The notes beneath the pieces were generated by a model. The model was not told the DNA's origin, made no database searches, and saw nothing but the letters and a program-made list of their open reading frames with translations. Below, piece by piece: positions 19,318-28,777 of a stretch of DNA of 64,000 nucleotides. The stretch is taken from contig NZ_CP137640.1 of NCBI RefSeq assembly GCF_036670025.1, positions 6,110,001-6,174,000 of the forward strand, written 5' to 3'. Positions within the stretch are counted from its first letter, which is position 1. Every line of letters starts with the position of its first letter. The position numbers and the translations under genes are program-made. The DNA is from Bacillus_BD oryzisoli. Its GTDB lineage: Bacteria > Bacillota > Bacilli > Bacillales > Cytobacillaceae.

Positions 19318-20331
19318 ATGATTGAAATTCAACATCTTTCAAAAATATATCAAACAAAAAGTGGTCCTGTTAAAGGCGTAGATGATGTTTCCCTTACAAT
19401 ACATGAAGGAGAAATTTACGGCATTGTCGGTTATTCAGGAGCTGGAAAAAGCTCGCTGCTCCGCTGCATCAATTTATTAGAGCGCCCGACATCAGGCATT
19501 ATTACCGTAAATGGAACAGACCTTACCCGGTTAAACAGTGAGAGCTTACGCCGGGCACGTTTAAAAATCGGCATGATCTTTCAGCATTTCCACTTGATCA
19601 GTCAAAAAACCGTCTATGAAAATATCGCTTTTTCCCTAAAGGCTGCCAAAACACCGGCTAATGAAATAAACAAACGCGTTGAAGAATTGCTTGAAATGGT
19701 TGACCTTGCCGATAAAAGAAATGTTTTTCCTTCGCAGCTTAGCGGCGGTCAAAAGCAGCGGGTCGGTATTGCCCGGGCACTGGCAAATAACCCTTCCGTC
19801 TTATTATGTGATGAAGCGACATCAGCCCTAGATCCGACCACAACAAGATCCATCCTCGAGCTGTTGAAAAAGATTAATAGAGAACTTAACATCACGATTG
19901 TCTTAATCACCCACGAGATGAATGTAGTAAAGGAAATCTGTCATCGTGTGGCAATTATGCAAAAAGGAAAAGTCATCGAGGAAGGCCCTGTCTATGATAT
20001 TTTCTCCAACCCGCAGACAGAGCTAGCAAAAGAGTTTATTAAAAGTGTGGTCTCATTTGAAATTCCAGAGGCTATTTTACAAAAGTGTAAAGGCAAGATT
20101 GTCAAAGTTACCTTTAAAGGCGATGTGGCCGGAGAAAGCGTGATTTCCGATACCTTGCAGAAATTTAACGTAAATGGAAACTTCCTCCACGGATCTATTG
20201 AATATATCGGTGAAGCGCCGCTTGGAATCTTTATTATGGAGCTGAACGGGTCAACGGAAGAAATGGATCAAGCGATCCGGTTTATTGAAAGCCGCACGGC
20301 ACAGCTGGAGGTGATTCAGAGTGGCATTTGA
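19318..20331 (+). CDS. metN: Methionine ABC transporter ATPase MetN
   Basis: 337 residues from ATG 19318 (AGTAGG upstream; an in-frame ATG at 19300 has no ribosome site). It has Walker A GYSGAGKSS (near residue 40), Q-loop FQHFHL, signature LSGGQKQRVGIARALAN, Walker B LLCDEATSALDP and H-loop LITHEM. A C-terminal NIL-type regulatory domain (about residues 260-335) binds methionine to inhibit transport. It is first in an operon under S-box control and overlaps metP. Confidence 0.95.
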   Translation: MIEIQHLSKIYQTKSGPVKGVDDVSLTIHEGEIYGIVGYSGAGKSSLLRCINLLERPTSGIITVNGTDLTRLNSESLRRARLKIGMIFQHFHLISQKTVYENIAFSLKAAKTPANEINKRVEELLEMVDLADKRNVFPSQLSGGQKQRVGIARALANNPSVLLCDEATSALDPTTTRSILELLKKINRELNITIVLITHEMNVVKEICHRVAIMQKGKVIEEGPVYDIFSNPQTELAKEFIKSVVSFEIPEAILQKCKGKIVKVTFKGDVAGESVISDTLQKFNVNGNFLHGSIEYIGEAPLGIFIMELNGSTEEMDQAIRFIESRTAQLEVIQSGI

Positions 20332-20992
20332 TTTTAACCATTTTATCGAGCTTATGCCCGATATCAACCAAGCCTTTTTCCAGACAATTTATATGATTGG
20401 CATTTCATTAATAATCGCCATTGTTATTGGTCTTCCAATTGGAGTTCTTTTATATGTAACAGATAAAGAACTGTTCTGGGAAAACCGCACCGTGCAGAAT
20501 ATTTTAGGATTTATTGTCAATATGGTCCGCTCCATCCCTTTTATTATTTTACTGGTTGCCTTAATTCCAATGACAAAGGCATTGGTCGGAACAACAATTG
20601 GACCTACTGCAGCAAGTGTTTCCCTATCTGTTGCGGCGATTCCATTTTTTGCCCGGATTGTTGAGACAGCTTTAAGGGAAATTGATAAAGGAGTCATTGA
20701 GGCAGCCATTGCAGCCGGCGCTACTCCATGGATGATCATCAAGGATGTTCTCCTGCTTGAGGCTAAGTCGGGCATAATTTCCGGTATTACACTAACCCTA
20801 ATTAGTTTAATCGGCTTTTCAGCCATGGCTGGCACAGTCGGCGGCGGGGGTATTGGGGATTTAGCAATTCGCTTTGGTTATTACCGCTATGATAATACGA
20901 TCATGATTGCAACTGTTGTCATCTTAATCGTACTAGTACAAGTTATTCAATTGCTTGGAGACTTTATCTCCAAAGCTGTCGATAAAAGATAA
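20321..20992 (+). CDS. metP: Methionine ABC transporter permease MetP
   Basis: 223 residues, about five or six membrane helices, with the permease EAA loop around AAIAAGATPWMIIKDVLL (near residue 128). The start is a GTG at 20321 inside the end of metN, with GGAGGTG eight bases before it, so translation is coupled. It forms the membrane channel of the MetNPQ D/L-methionine importer. Confidence 0.95.
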   Translation: MAFDFNHFIELMPDINQAFFQTIYMIGISLIIAIVIGLPIGVLLYVTDKELFWENRTVQNILGFIVNMVRSIPFIILLVALIPMTKALVGTTIGPTAASVSLSVAAIPFFARIVETALREIDKGVIEAAIAAGATPWMIIKDVLLLEAKSGIISGITLTLISLIGFSAMAGTVGGGGIGDLAIRFGYYRYDNTIMIATVVILIVLVQVIQLLGDFISKAVDKR

Positions 20993-21013
20993 AACAGAAA
21001 GAAGGAGAAACTG

Positions 21014-21853
21014 ATGAAAAAGTGGTTTATCGGCTTTATTTTATTAATAGCAGCAGCCTTCCTCGCAGCATGTGGCGGCGGTGAAGAAAAGAGTGAAACA
21101 AAGGATACAGCAGCTACAGAGTCAAAGGAAATTAAATTTGGTGCGACTGCAGGCCCTTACAGTGACATGGTATCGACCATCATCAAACCGGCCTTAGAAG
21201 AAAAAGGCTACAAAGTAGAATTAGTTGAGTTCAGTGATTATATCCAGCCAAATAACGCACTGGATACTGGCGATATCGATGCTAACCTGTTCCAGCATAC
21301 AATCTATCTTGAAAACTTTGCGAAAGAAAACAAAATGGATTTAACTGCTTTAATTTCTGTTCCAACTGCACCAATGGGCCTTTATTCTAATAACTTTAAA
21401 TCATTAGATGAAGTAAAGGACGGCGCAACTGTTGCGATTCCAAACGACCCAACTAATGCAGCACGCGCTTTTAACACGCTTCAAGACGCAGGATTAATTA
21501 CAGTGAGTAAAGATGCAGACCCGCTGACTGTTTCTGAAAAAGACATTGCAGAAAACAAGAAAAACCTTAAATTCCAGCCAATCGAAGCAGGCCAGCTGCC
21601 ACGTGCCGTTGAAAGTGCAGATTTATCAGCAGTTCCTGGTAACTTCGCATTAGCAGCCGGCATGAATCTTCTTGATGCCCTTCAGCTAGAGAATATGGAT
21701 GATAAATACCGTAATATTATCGCTGTAAAAACAGAAAACAAAGACTCTCAACTAGCGAAAGATATTAAAGCAGTTGTTGAATCAGAGGCATTCGAAAAAG
21801 CAATCGATGAGAATTTCAAAGGCTTCGGCAAACCAACCTGGATGACAGAATAA
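21014..21853 (+). CDS. metQ: Methionine-binding lipoprotein MetQ
   Basis: 279 residues with a lipoprotein signal peptide (lipobox LAAC, Cys20) and an NlpA-type ligand-binding body: IKFGATAGPYSDMV, LVEFSDYIQPNNAL, DIDANLFQHTIYLENF and VPGNFALAAGMN. It captures methionine outside the membrane and delivers it to MetNP. AAGGAG precedes the ATG. A dispersed hairpin follows 19 bases after the stop and may end the transcript. Confidence 0.95.
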   Translation: MKKWFIGFILLIAAAFLAACGGGEEKSETKDTAATESKEIKFGATAGPYSDMVSTIIKPALEEKGYKVELVEFSDYIQPNNALDTGDIDANLFQHTIYLENFAKENKMDLTALISVPTAPMGLYSNNFKSLDEVKDGATVAIPNDPTNAARAFNTLQDAGLITVSKDADPLTVSEKDIAENKKNLKFQPIEAGQLPRAVESADLSAVPGNFALAAGMNLLDALQLENMDDKYRNIIAVKTENKDSQLAKDIKAVVESEAFEKAIDENFKGFGKPTWMTE

Positions 21854-21872
21854 ATAGATAAATAAATTATCG

Positions 21873-21933
21873 GGTGTCAGGCACCACAAAAAGACAAAGT
21901 ATTCGATACTGTCCATTTGTGGTGCCTGACACC
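21873..21933. repeat. Dispersed GGTGTCAGGCACC hairpin, copy 2
   Basis: A 61-bp inverted repeat. The outer arms GGTGTCAGGCACCACAAA and TTTGTGGTGCCTGACACC are perfect, with inner GACAAAGTA / TACTGTC. It is the best-preserved copy in the window, sitting between metQ and the next gene. Confidence 0.85.
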
Positions 21934-21953
21934 TTTTATTAGGAGGAATTACA

Positions 21954-23048
21954 ATGGAAACCATATCTGTACATGGAGCACCAAGTGAGTATGTATTGCA
22001 GGAAGGGATATTGCATCAATTAGAAGCGAAATTGCAGGAACGCGGCTTACATAAGGTTTTTATCGTTCATGGACAAAAATCATGGGAGGCAGCCAAGCCG
22101 TATTGGCCGTCGCTAACCAGCGTAGAATATGTTGAATACAGCTATCACGGTGAAAACTCTTTAACAGAAATTGAAGCAGTTGCTAAGCTTATCACTGAAG
22201 GTTCCTTTGATGGCATTGTCGGTGTTGGCGGCGGTAAGGTGCTCGACCTGGCAAAATCAGCTGGACATGTGGCACATAAGCCTGCTGTTCTAATTCCTAC
22301 CCTTTCCTCCAATTGCTCGCCATGGACCCCTGTAAGTGTAATTTATGATGATGCAGGCACCTTTATTCGGTTCGATATCTACCCCGAGAGCGCGTCACTT
22401 GTACTAGTGGAACCGCGTATTTTATTACATGGGCCCCTTGATATGTTCATTGCCGGGATTGCTGATACCCTCGCGAAATGGTATGAAGCGGATGTGCAGC
22501 TGGCCGCAATTGCGAATAAATCCATTCCACTGGAAATTTGCTATTACACTGCCAAGCAATGTAAAGACGTGTTACTCTCCTATTCGGAAGGGGCTGTGAA
22601 CGCAGCAAAAACAGGGGTTCTGAATGATGATTTTATTAAGGTTGCGGAAACGGTCATCATGCTAGGTGGGATGGTCGGTGGCTTTGGCGATCATTACGGA
22701 AGGGTAGCCGGTGCTCATGCCGTCCATAACGGGCTGACGGTTTTAGAAGAAACCCACCATGCCCTTCATGGCGAAAAAGTCGCTTACGGAATTTTAGTTC
22801 AGCTTGTTTTAGAGAATAAATGGACGGAAATTGACGCGATTCTTCCGTTTTATCAGAAGTTAGATATTCCATTATCCTTAGAAGGCCTGGGCGTTAAGCA
22901 GGTTACGAAGGAAAAGATTCTTCAGGTTGCGGAAAAAACAGTTGTTCCAGAAGAGTCTATCCATGTACTTCCAGGTGAAATGAATGTGGAAACAGTCAGC
23001 CGCGCGATGATTGAATTGGAAAATTATATTCAAGCAAAAGTTCGATAA
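21954..23048 (+). CDS. Iron-containing alcohol dehydrogenase family oxidoreductase (HcxA/YbdH-like)
   Basis: 364 residues, glycerol dehydrogenase-like fold. The N-terminal nucleotide site has DGIVGVGGGKVLDLAKS (near residue 90) and TLSSNCSPWTPVSVIY. Metal ligands are likely Asp in GIADTLAKWYE and His in GAHAVHNGL and HHALHGEKVAYG. It resembles E. coli HcxA (YbdH), which reduces 2-oxoacids such as 2-oxoglutarate or 2-oxobutyrate with NADPH. The methionine neighbours suggest a 2-oxoacid of that pathway as substrate, but this is speculation. AGGAGG precedes the ATG. Confidence 0.75.
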   Translation: METISVHGAPSEYVLQEGILHQLEAKLQERGLHKVFIVHGQKSWEAAKPYWPSLTSVEYVEYSYHGENSLTEIEAVAKLITEGSFDGIVGVGGGKVLDLAKSAGHVAHKPAVLIPTLSSNCSPWTPVSVIYDDAGTFIRFDIYPESASLVLVEPRILLHGPLDMFIAGIADTLAKWYEADVQLAAIANKSIPLEICYYTAKQCKDVLLSYSEGAVNAAKTGVLNDDFIKVAETVIMLGGMVGGFGDHYGRVAGAHAVHNGLTVLEETHHALHGEKVAYGILVQLVLENKWTEIDAILPFYQKLDIPLSLEGLGVKQVTKEKILQVAEKTVVPEESIHVLPGEMNVETVSRAMIELENYIQAKVR

Positions 23049-23051
23049 TAA

Positions 23052-23094
23052 AAAAGCTTACCATCAGATACTTTATCCAATGGTAAGCTTTTCT
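23052..23094 (+). terminator. Terminator between the HcxA-like gene and convergent doxX
   Basis: Stem AAAAGCTTACCAT / ATGGTAAGCTTTT with T- and A-rich flanks; bidirectional in form. Confidence 0.85.
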
Positions 23095-23105
23095 TTTAAT
23101 TAATA

Positions 23106-23525
23106 TTACGCACTTTTAGCTAATGATTCCTGGCGTTTTCCAAATAACTGATCTACGGCTAATAGCTTACTGCCGTTTAAAGCAATAAATACTGCCATTG
23201 CAAGTAGGGCTAAATCTAATTCGTAACCTGCTCCTTGACCATTACCTAAAAATCCCATTGCTAATTTCACCTTTAACGTAGCTCCAATCATTAAAAGTGC
23301 CAATAAGGCAGAGACTACTCTGCTTCCCAAGCCGATAATTAATGCAAGTCCGCCAACAAGTTCTATAATTGCTACAACATATGCCAATGCTCCTGGTAAA
23401 CCGATGCTTGCGAACCAGCCAACTGTATTTTCAATGCCGCCTTGGAATTTCACTAAACCATGGACAAAGAATGTAATTCCCAATACAACTCGTAAAATTA
23501 ATGCTCCTACTTCAACATTTTTCAT
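23106..23525 (-). CDS. DoxX family membrane protein
   Basis: 139 residues with four membrane helices; the first holds LRVVLGITFFVHGLVKFQGG, typical of DoxX proteins such as MhqP and CatD of B. subtilis. These are induced by quinones and catechols and are thought to partner oxidoreductases at the membrane. It is the last gene of a minus-strand operon after an esterase and an extradiol dioxygenase; GGAGGAG lies before the ATG. Confidence 0.85.
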   Translation of the reverse strand: MKNVEVGALILRVVLGITFFVHGLVKFQGGIENTVGWFASIGLPGALAYVVAIIELVGGLALIIGLGSRVVSALLALLMIGATLKVKLAMGFLGNGQGAGYELDLALLAMAVFIALNGSKLLAVDQLFGKRQESLAKSA

Positions 23526-23579
23526 TTAATTTCTCCTCCTGTTTTCCCTTTGTTTTATTTTTATTTTTTATCTAAACCA

Positions 23580-24362
23580 TCATCCAAATTGCCAAACACT
23601 ATGACTAAGGTTTCCATACCGATAGCTTCGGTGAAGAAGTTTTGCCTGCTTCACATCATCAGCTGCGCCCATTGCGTAAAAAATAGGAATAAAATGCTCT
23701 TTTCCATACGGTGGTACAGCAACCGCAGCATTTGGTGCTAACGTTTCATAGTTGAACAAGGCCTCTGTATCCCAGCTGTTCATATGCTGTTCAATCCACT
23801 GGTCAAAATCGACTGCCCATTGCTCAATCCCCCTGCCGTCCATTTCCCATTTTACAGCTCGTAAATTATGGACAGTTCCTCCGCTGCCAATGATTAGAAC
23901 GTCCTGTTCACGTAATGCTGACAGTGCCTTCCCGATTTGATAATGTTCTTCAGGCTTTACATGCTGATTGACAGACATAGAAATCACAGGGATATCCGCA
24001 TTAGGATAAAGCATTCTCAGCACAACCCATGCACCATGATCCAATCCGCGCTTTGTCTCCACCTCAACTGGGATTCCATTATTAGAAAAAGCTGCTTTTA
24101 TTTCCTCGGTAATGTTTGAATTACCTGGTGCCGGATACTTGATTCTGTACAACGGCTCAGGAAAACCGCCAAAGTCATAGATTGTATCAAACTCCTCCAC
24201 ATCACTTACCCTTTGAACAGGACTCTCATAATGGGCTGAAAAAAGGATAACAGCTTTAGGCTTTGGCAATGTCTTTCCCAGCTGATTTAAAAACTGTGTG
24301 TACTCATTATTTTCAATCGCAAGCAGTGGTGCTCCATGAGCGATAAAAAGTGAAGGCATCAT
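23580..24362 (-). CDS. Class III extradiol dioxygenase, DODA/YgiD type
   Basis: 260 residues of the LigB superfamily. Metal-site motifs are IAHGAPLLAIE (His9), FSAHYESPVQ (His near 44) and GSGGTVHNLRAVKW (His near 167), plus GLDHGAWVVLRMLYP. Relatives open the ring of catechols such as DOPA. The start overlaps the esterase stop by ATGA, so the two are translationally coupled. With the DoxX gene downstream this looks like an aromatic/quinone defence unit. The true substrate is unknown. Confidence 0.85.
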   Translation of the reverse strand: MMPSLFIAHGAPLLAIENNEYTQFLNQLGKTLPKPKAVILFSAHYESPVQRVSDVEEFDTIYDFGGFPEPLYRIKYPAPGNSNITEEIKAAFSNNGIPVEVETKRGLDHGAWVVLRMLYPNADIPVISMSVNQHVKPEEHYQIGKALSALREQDVLIIGSGGTVHNLRAVKWEMDGRGIEQWAVDFDQWIEQHMNSWDTEALFNYETLAPNAAVAVPPYGKEHFIPIFYAMGAADDVKQAKLLHRSYRYGNLSHSVWQFG

Positions 24363-25024
24363 GATTCTTTTTCCTCCTTTTTGCTTTCAATTTGATCTTG
24401 TATCCATCGGATAAAATCCTGTTGATTCTGTATTGAAACGGTATGTTGTTCCTGATAGGAACGGAAGGTTACATCTGCTCCAAGCTGTTTAAAATATTCC
24501 TGTGCTTCGACTCCCCATTGATACGGCAAAATTTGGTCCATTTCACCATGTGAGATAAATGCAGCAACCTCATCAACCGGTTTTACCTCGTAATCCTCGG
24601 AAACAATCTTTGGAATATAACCGCTTAATGCCACAATCCCCTTTATTTTGCTGCCTAAAGTCAAGGCTAGTGACATCGATAGAATGGCACCTTGGCTAAA
24701 TCCAAGTAAATACAATTGATTAATATCGATGGGATACTTATTTGAAGCATATTCCAGAAAGTCTGTAAGCTGACTTAACGACTGCTTAAATACCTCACGG
24801 TGCGGCTTCCCGTATCCTTCAATTGTGAAAAAGGCAAAACCAGGAGGATGAGAAAGCGGCCCGCGAATACTGAAAATAAAATACTTCTCCTCTAACCCGG
24901 CTGTTAGCGGAAACATATTCTGTTCATTGCTGCCTATGCCATGAAGTAAAAACAAAGCTGGATAAGTTTTATTGTGATCAACTGTTTTTGGCTTGAGAAG
25001 ATCATAGACCAGTGGTGCATCCAT
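24359..25024 (-). CDS. Phospholipase/carboxylesterase family hydrolase (MhqD-like), copy 1
   Basis: 221 residues, alpha/beta hydrolase with oxyanion region FLLHGIGSNEQNM, nucleophile elbow LLGFSQGAILS (Ser near residue 116), Asp in HGEMDQILPY and His in EQHTVS. It resembles B. subtilis MhqD, part of the methylhydroquinone response. First gene of the minus-strand operon. Expression could be set by the divergent XRE-cupin regulator 139 bp away. A paralogue lies at 25755. Confidence 0.82.
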   Translation of the reverse strand: MDAPLVYDLLKPKTVDHNKTYPALFLLHGIGSNEQNMFPLTAGLEEKYFIFSIRGPLSHPPGFAFFTIEGYGKPHREVFKQSLSQLTDFLEYASNKYPIDINQLYLLGFSQGAILSMSLALTLGSKIKGIVALSGYIPKIVSEDYEVKPVDEVAAFISHGEMDQILPYQWGVEAQEYFKQLGADVTFRSYQEQHTVSIQNQQDFIRWIQDQIESKKEEKES

Positions 25025-25163
25025 TCTCCATCATCCCTTCGTTGTTGTTTTCAAATATGAATATTTGTTGTTTATAAGATAACAATACTCGGTATAGATT
25101 GTCAACAATAATTTTGTTAATATAGAATTAAGTTTTCTATTAAGAAACATTAGAGGTGATTAT

Positions 25164-25703
25164 ATGGATATTGGCTCCAAGATTCGTGCAGTAAGAAATA
25201 GAAAAAAGATCACCATTGCCCAGATGTGTGAAGGCACCGGGCTTTCGAAGGGATTTATCAGCAATGTAGAAAACAATCATACCTCCCCTTCCATTAATAC
25301 CCTACAAACGATCGCTAATTTTCTCGAAATTCCATTGCCTTATTTATTGCTAGAAAAGCAGCAACATATGCATGTAGTGAAAAAAAGTGAAAGAACGTAT
25401 TCCGTGTATCATGATTTGAAGATCGAGCATATTGGATATAAGGACGGACTCCGTATGATGATCATAGAATTTCCGGCAGGTGCTTCCATGGGTACACCAA
25501 ATGCTCACGAGGGAAAGGAAATTCATTTAGTATTAGAAGGAAAAGTTGAGGCCCAGCAGGGAGAGGATGTTTTCATATTAGAGGAAGGCGATTCATTTAG
25601 CTGGAATGCCTGTGTCCCGCATTTTGTTAAAAACGTCGGCGATGGAAAAGCCGTATTATTAGTTACGGTCTATTCTGAAACAGACTCAAAAGATACTTTT
25701 TAA
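25164..25703 (+). CDS. XRE-family regulator with C-terminal cupin domain
   Basis: 179 residues: an N-terminal helix-turn-helix (residues 5-60, with MCEGTGLSKGFISNVENN) and a C-terminal cupin (about 105-175, with AHEGKEIHLVLEGKVE and GDSFSWNACVPHF). Such proteins sense a small ligand in the cupin and repress or activate neighbouring genes. It lies between two esterase genes and is divergent from the esterase/dioxygenase/DoxX operon, its likely target. Confidence 0.87.
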   Translation: MDIGSKIRAVRNRKKITIAQMCEGTGLSKGFISNVENNHTSPSINTLQTIANFLEIPLPYLLLEKQQHMHVVKKSERTYSVYHDLKIEHIGYKDGLRMMIIEFPAGASMGTPNAHEGKEIHLVLEGKVEAQQGEDVFILEEGDSFSWNACVPHFVKNVGDGKAVLLVTVYSETDSKDTF

Positions 25704-25708
25704 CCGTT

Positions 25709-25748
25709 ATGAAAAAAGCTTACCAGTTGAATGGTAAGCTTTTTTCAA
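25709..25748. terminator. Bidirectional terminator between XRE-cupin gene and esterase copy 2
   Basis: Stem AAAAAGCTTACCA / TGGTAAGCTTTTTT, almost the same arms as the terminator at 23052. Confidence 0.85.
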
Positions 25749-25754
25749 TACTAT

Positions 25755-26399
25755 TTAGCTTTTAACATCCTTCATCAGCCATAGCTTGAAGTCCTCTTGA
25801 TTTTTCAAAGAAACGGTATGCCCTTCTTGATAGGAGTAAAAGGAAACGGATGCGTTCATTTCATTAAAATATTCCTGCGCGGCAACACCCCATTGGTAAG
25901 GAAGAACAGGATCCTTTTCGCCGTGGGAGATAAATACGGACAGCCCATCAACCGGCTTAATTTCGTACTCTTCCAAGGCAAATTGCGGAATATAGCCGCT
26001 TAGTGCAACTATTCCCTTTATTTTGTGGCCCAATGTTAAAGCAAGCGTCATCGACATAACAGCACCTTGGCTAAATCCAAGCAGGTACATATGGTTGACA
26101 TCGATTGGATACTCTTCTGAAGCGTAGTCAATAAAACTCGAAATCAGCTGTATTCCTTCATCAAAACCTTCCCGGTCCGGCTGGCCATATATTTTAAAGG
26201 TAAAAAAGGAATAACCGGGTGGCTGAGGAATATGGCCCCTTATGCTAAAAATAAAGAAATCATTTTCTAATCCACTGACAATATCAAACATATTGTGTTC
26301 ATTACTGCCCTTACCGTGAATTAAAAATAATGCTGGATAATTTTTGTTAGGAATTATTCTTTTGGGCCGTCTTAGCTCATAGAACATAGGTGCATTCAT
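25755..26399 (-). CDS. Phospholipase/carboxylesterase family hydrolase (MhqD-like), copy 2
   Basis: 214 residues, a close paralogue of the gene at 24359, with LIHGKGSNEHNMF, nucleophile LLGFSQGAVMS (Ser near 116), HGEKDPVLPYQWGVAAQEYF and EGHTVS. The catalytic triad looks intact. The two copies flank the XRE-cupin regulator, suggesting local duplication. The substrate is not known. Confidence 0.82.
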   Translation of the reverse strand: MNAPMFYELRRPKRIIPNKNYPALFLIHGKGSNEHNMFDIVSGLENDFFIFSIRGHIPQPPGYSFFTFKIYGQPDREGFDEGIQLISSFIDYASEEYPIDVNHMYLLGFSQGAVMSMTLALTLGHKIKGIVALSGYIPQFALEEYEIKPVDGLSVFISHGEKDPVLPYQWGVAAQEYFNEMNASVSFYSYQEGHTVSLKNQEDFKLWLMKDVKS

Positions 26400-26499
26400 T
26401 CACTATCATCCCTTCACAAAACAATATAATATCATCACTTCCAACATATCAAATCCACTATATAAATATCTATTAAAAAGTTAGATTGATTGTTTTTAT

Positions 26500-27900
26500 T
26501 GAACTACTCACCGCTTAACAACCTTGCGGTCTGTTTGAAGCGGGAGATTCCTAAGAACACCAACCTATCGGTTAGTTATTGATTAGGCTATCCCCGTCGC
26601 ACCGACGGTTAGAAGTCTTATAGCTTCATTTTTAAGATTTAAGCTTGCGTTAATATCACGATCGTGTTGGGTATGGCATTTTGGACATTTCCATTCACGC
26701 AAACCGAGATTTTTAACGTCTTTGTTTTGAAAGCCACAGCATGAACATAATTGACTGGAAGGAAAGTTTTTTGCAACGGTTACGATTTGTTTTCCGTACC
26801 ATTTGGCCTTGTACTCAATCATCGTTTTGAACTGTGACAAAGACACTTCACTAATGGCTTTAGCAAGATGATGATTTTTTAGCATATTACCAATAGACAA
26901 ATCTTCCATACCAATAATGTCGTGGTTATTGACTATTTTGGTAGATAATTTGTGTAAGTAATCATTTCTTGCATCCGTGATTTTCTCATGGATACAGGCG
27001 ACTTTCTTTTTCGCTTTATACCAATTTGCACCCCCAATCGTTCGTCTACTCATGATTCGTTGCGCTTTAGCTAACTTATCTTCTAATGTGCGAAAGAATT
27101 TAGGATTGGAGTATGTCGTTCCATCTGACAGAATGGCAAAATCCTTTAATCCTACATCTATGCCGATTGCTAATTCAGTTTTTGGTAACTCAGATACTTC
27201 AGCTTCTGTACCTAAAGAAACAAAGTATTTACCCGATGGATTACGTCGAATGGTGGCATTTAAAATACGCCCTTTGACTTCACGGCTTTTTGCAAAACGA
27301 ACCAATCCAAGTTTAGGTAACTTGATATAGTTGACTTCAATAGATATATTTCCATTAGTATGCTTTGTCGTATAAGACTGAACAGGATTCTTTTTCGATT
27401 TAAATCGTGGATATTTATTTTGTTTTTTGTAGTAACGATCATAGGAGTCAGCTAAATTTTCAACGGATTTTTGCAAAGCAATACTGTCCACTTCTTTTAA
27501 AAAGGAATATTGCTTTTTAAGTTATGGAATTGCTTTTACTGTTTCGTATTTATTTAGACATTTGCCCTTCCAGTTATTTGTTGGCAGTTGACCATTTTGT
27601 ACCATTTCCTCACAGACATACCAGTAGGTATCTTTGTCTTTTTGTTTGCCTAAAAAGAAGTTAAACACAAATCGTGAGCACCCTATTGTTTTGTCAATCA
27701 GTTCAATCTGTTTTTTATTTGGAAAGATACGGAACTTATATGCTTTATTTACTAGCATTATATTTCACCTCCTTACATCGAATGTATGTTCCCACTATAT
27801 CACAAGTGGTAGATTTTGGCTATCGCCAACAGACATTCATCTCCCACCTACTCACTGGGTTACGCCCTTCTTGTTCCTTGAGGTGGGAGCCTTCTATCGG
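26500..27900 (-). mobile_element. IS200/IS605-superfamily element with tnpB only (IS1341 type)
   Basis: The element contains one broken tnpB and no tnpA. Beyond the tnpB 3' end (plus 26500-26582) there is a folded segment with CTCCCGCTT / AAGCGGTGAG arms, where guide-RNA (omega RNA) scaffolds of TnpB elements lie; the element seems to end at GTTCAA (near 26500). On the other side, a hairpin CTCCCACCT / AGGTGGGAG at about 27840-27893 is a likely left-end structure. Ends are approximate; no target duplication is expected for this family. Confidence 0.65.
26583..27758 (-). pseudogene. tnpB: TnpB RNA-guided nuclease gene broken by one in-frame stop
   Basis: Two open segments in the same frame, 27522-27758 (78 codons) and 26583-27521, are split only by a TAA at 27522-27524. 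The text reads ...TVKAIP, stop, LKKQYSFLKEVDSIA..., so a single point mutation is enough to explain it. The rest looks intact: RuvC Asp in GIDVGLKDFAIL, Glu in GMEDLSIG, zinc finger CSCCG...CPKC and final Asp in HDRDINASLNL. Full length would be 391 residues, normal for TnpB. Confidence 0.88.
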
Positions 27901-27980
27901 GAGAATGATAAATTATACCGTTTAAATAGTGGAATTTCTGCCCATACTGCTTCTATCAAGTAAGCAAGGGGCTATCTATT

Positions 27981-28718
27981 ATGTTAGCATACAATGATTT
28001 TGGCAGCGGTATTCCGCTTGTCCTCATTCACGGCCTCGGCAGTAAAAAAGAGGCTTGGACGCCACAATATGAGCTGGCCTCACAATACCGGTTAATTATT
28101 CCTGATTTAAGAGGACACGGTGAAACAAGCTTAAATGACAGCATTACCATTCAAAACTTTGCAAAGGATATTCGGAACCTATTACAATTCCTTGATATCT
28201 CGTCAGCTTTTATATGCGGTCTATCGTTAGGGGGGATTGTTGCCCAGGAGCTGTATAAACAGCATCCAGAGCTGGTAAAAGGGTTAATCCTTGCTAATAC
28301 AACATCCTATATCCCGTCTTTATTCGCTTTCCATAGTATTTCATCGACTTCTATACACTTGAGGACAGGACGGCAGGAAAGGCTAGTCGAGCAAATTGTA
28401 AAAGCATCCTTATATGATTACTCCTATATAGGAGAGGCTATGAATGCCTTTCTAGTACGGGATACCTATCTGGAATCGGCAAAAGCCCCTGTTGGGGTCA
28501 ACTATTTTCCAGTTCTTCCAACGATCAAGAAACCAGTATTACTGATCGGAAGTACGCATGACAGAGTCACGCCCATTGGGAATGTATTTTTGATGAGGCT
28601 TTATATCCGGAATGTCCGTACAGCCCTATTAAGGAGAACAGGGCATTTAAGCAATATTGAAAGAAAAGAGTATTTTAACCAATATCTGAGACATTTTATT
28701 GACACAAACATCTCATGA
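27981..28718 (+). CDS. Alpha/beta fold hydrolase
   Basis: 245 residues, with oxyanion motif LIHGLGSKKEAW, DLRGHGETS, nucleophile elbow ICGLSLGGIVAQ (Ser near residue 82), Asp in GSTHDRVTP and His in RTGHLSNIE. It looks like BioH/RsbQ/3-oxoadipate enol-lactonase type esterases; no specific substrate can be named. It is convergent with phaC and shares its terminator. Confidence 0.8.
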   Translation: MLAYNDFGSGIPLVLIHGLGSKKEAWTPQYELASQYRLIIPDLRGHGETSLNDSITIQNFAKDIRNLLQFLDISSAFICGLSLGGIVAQELYKQHPELVKGLILANTTSYIPSLFAFHSISSTSIHLRTGRQERLVEQIVKASLYDYSYIGEAMNAFLVRDTYLESAKAPVGVNYFPVLPTIKKPVLLIGSTHDRVTPIGNVFLMRLYIRNVRTALLRRTGHLSNIERKEYFNQYLRHFIDTNIS

Positions 28719-28726
28719 GAACACAA

Positions 28727-28757
28727 AAAAGTGCCCCAAAACACGGGACACTTCTTT
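28727..28757. terminator. Bidirectional terminator between hydrolase and phaC
   Basis: Stem AAGTGCCCC / GGGACACTT (one mismatch) with A-run and T-run flanks, placed between convergent genes. Confidence 0.75.
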
Positions 28758-28777
28758 ATACAAATCTATAATTGTAC

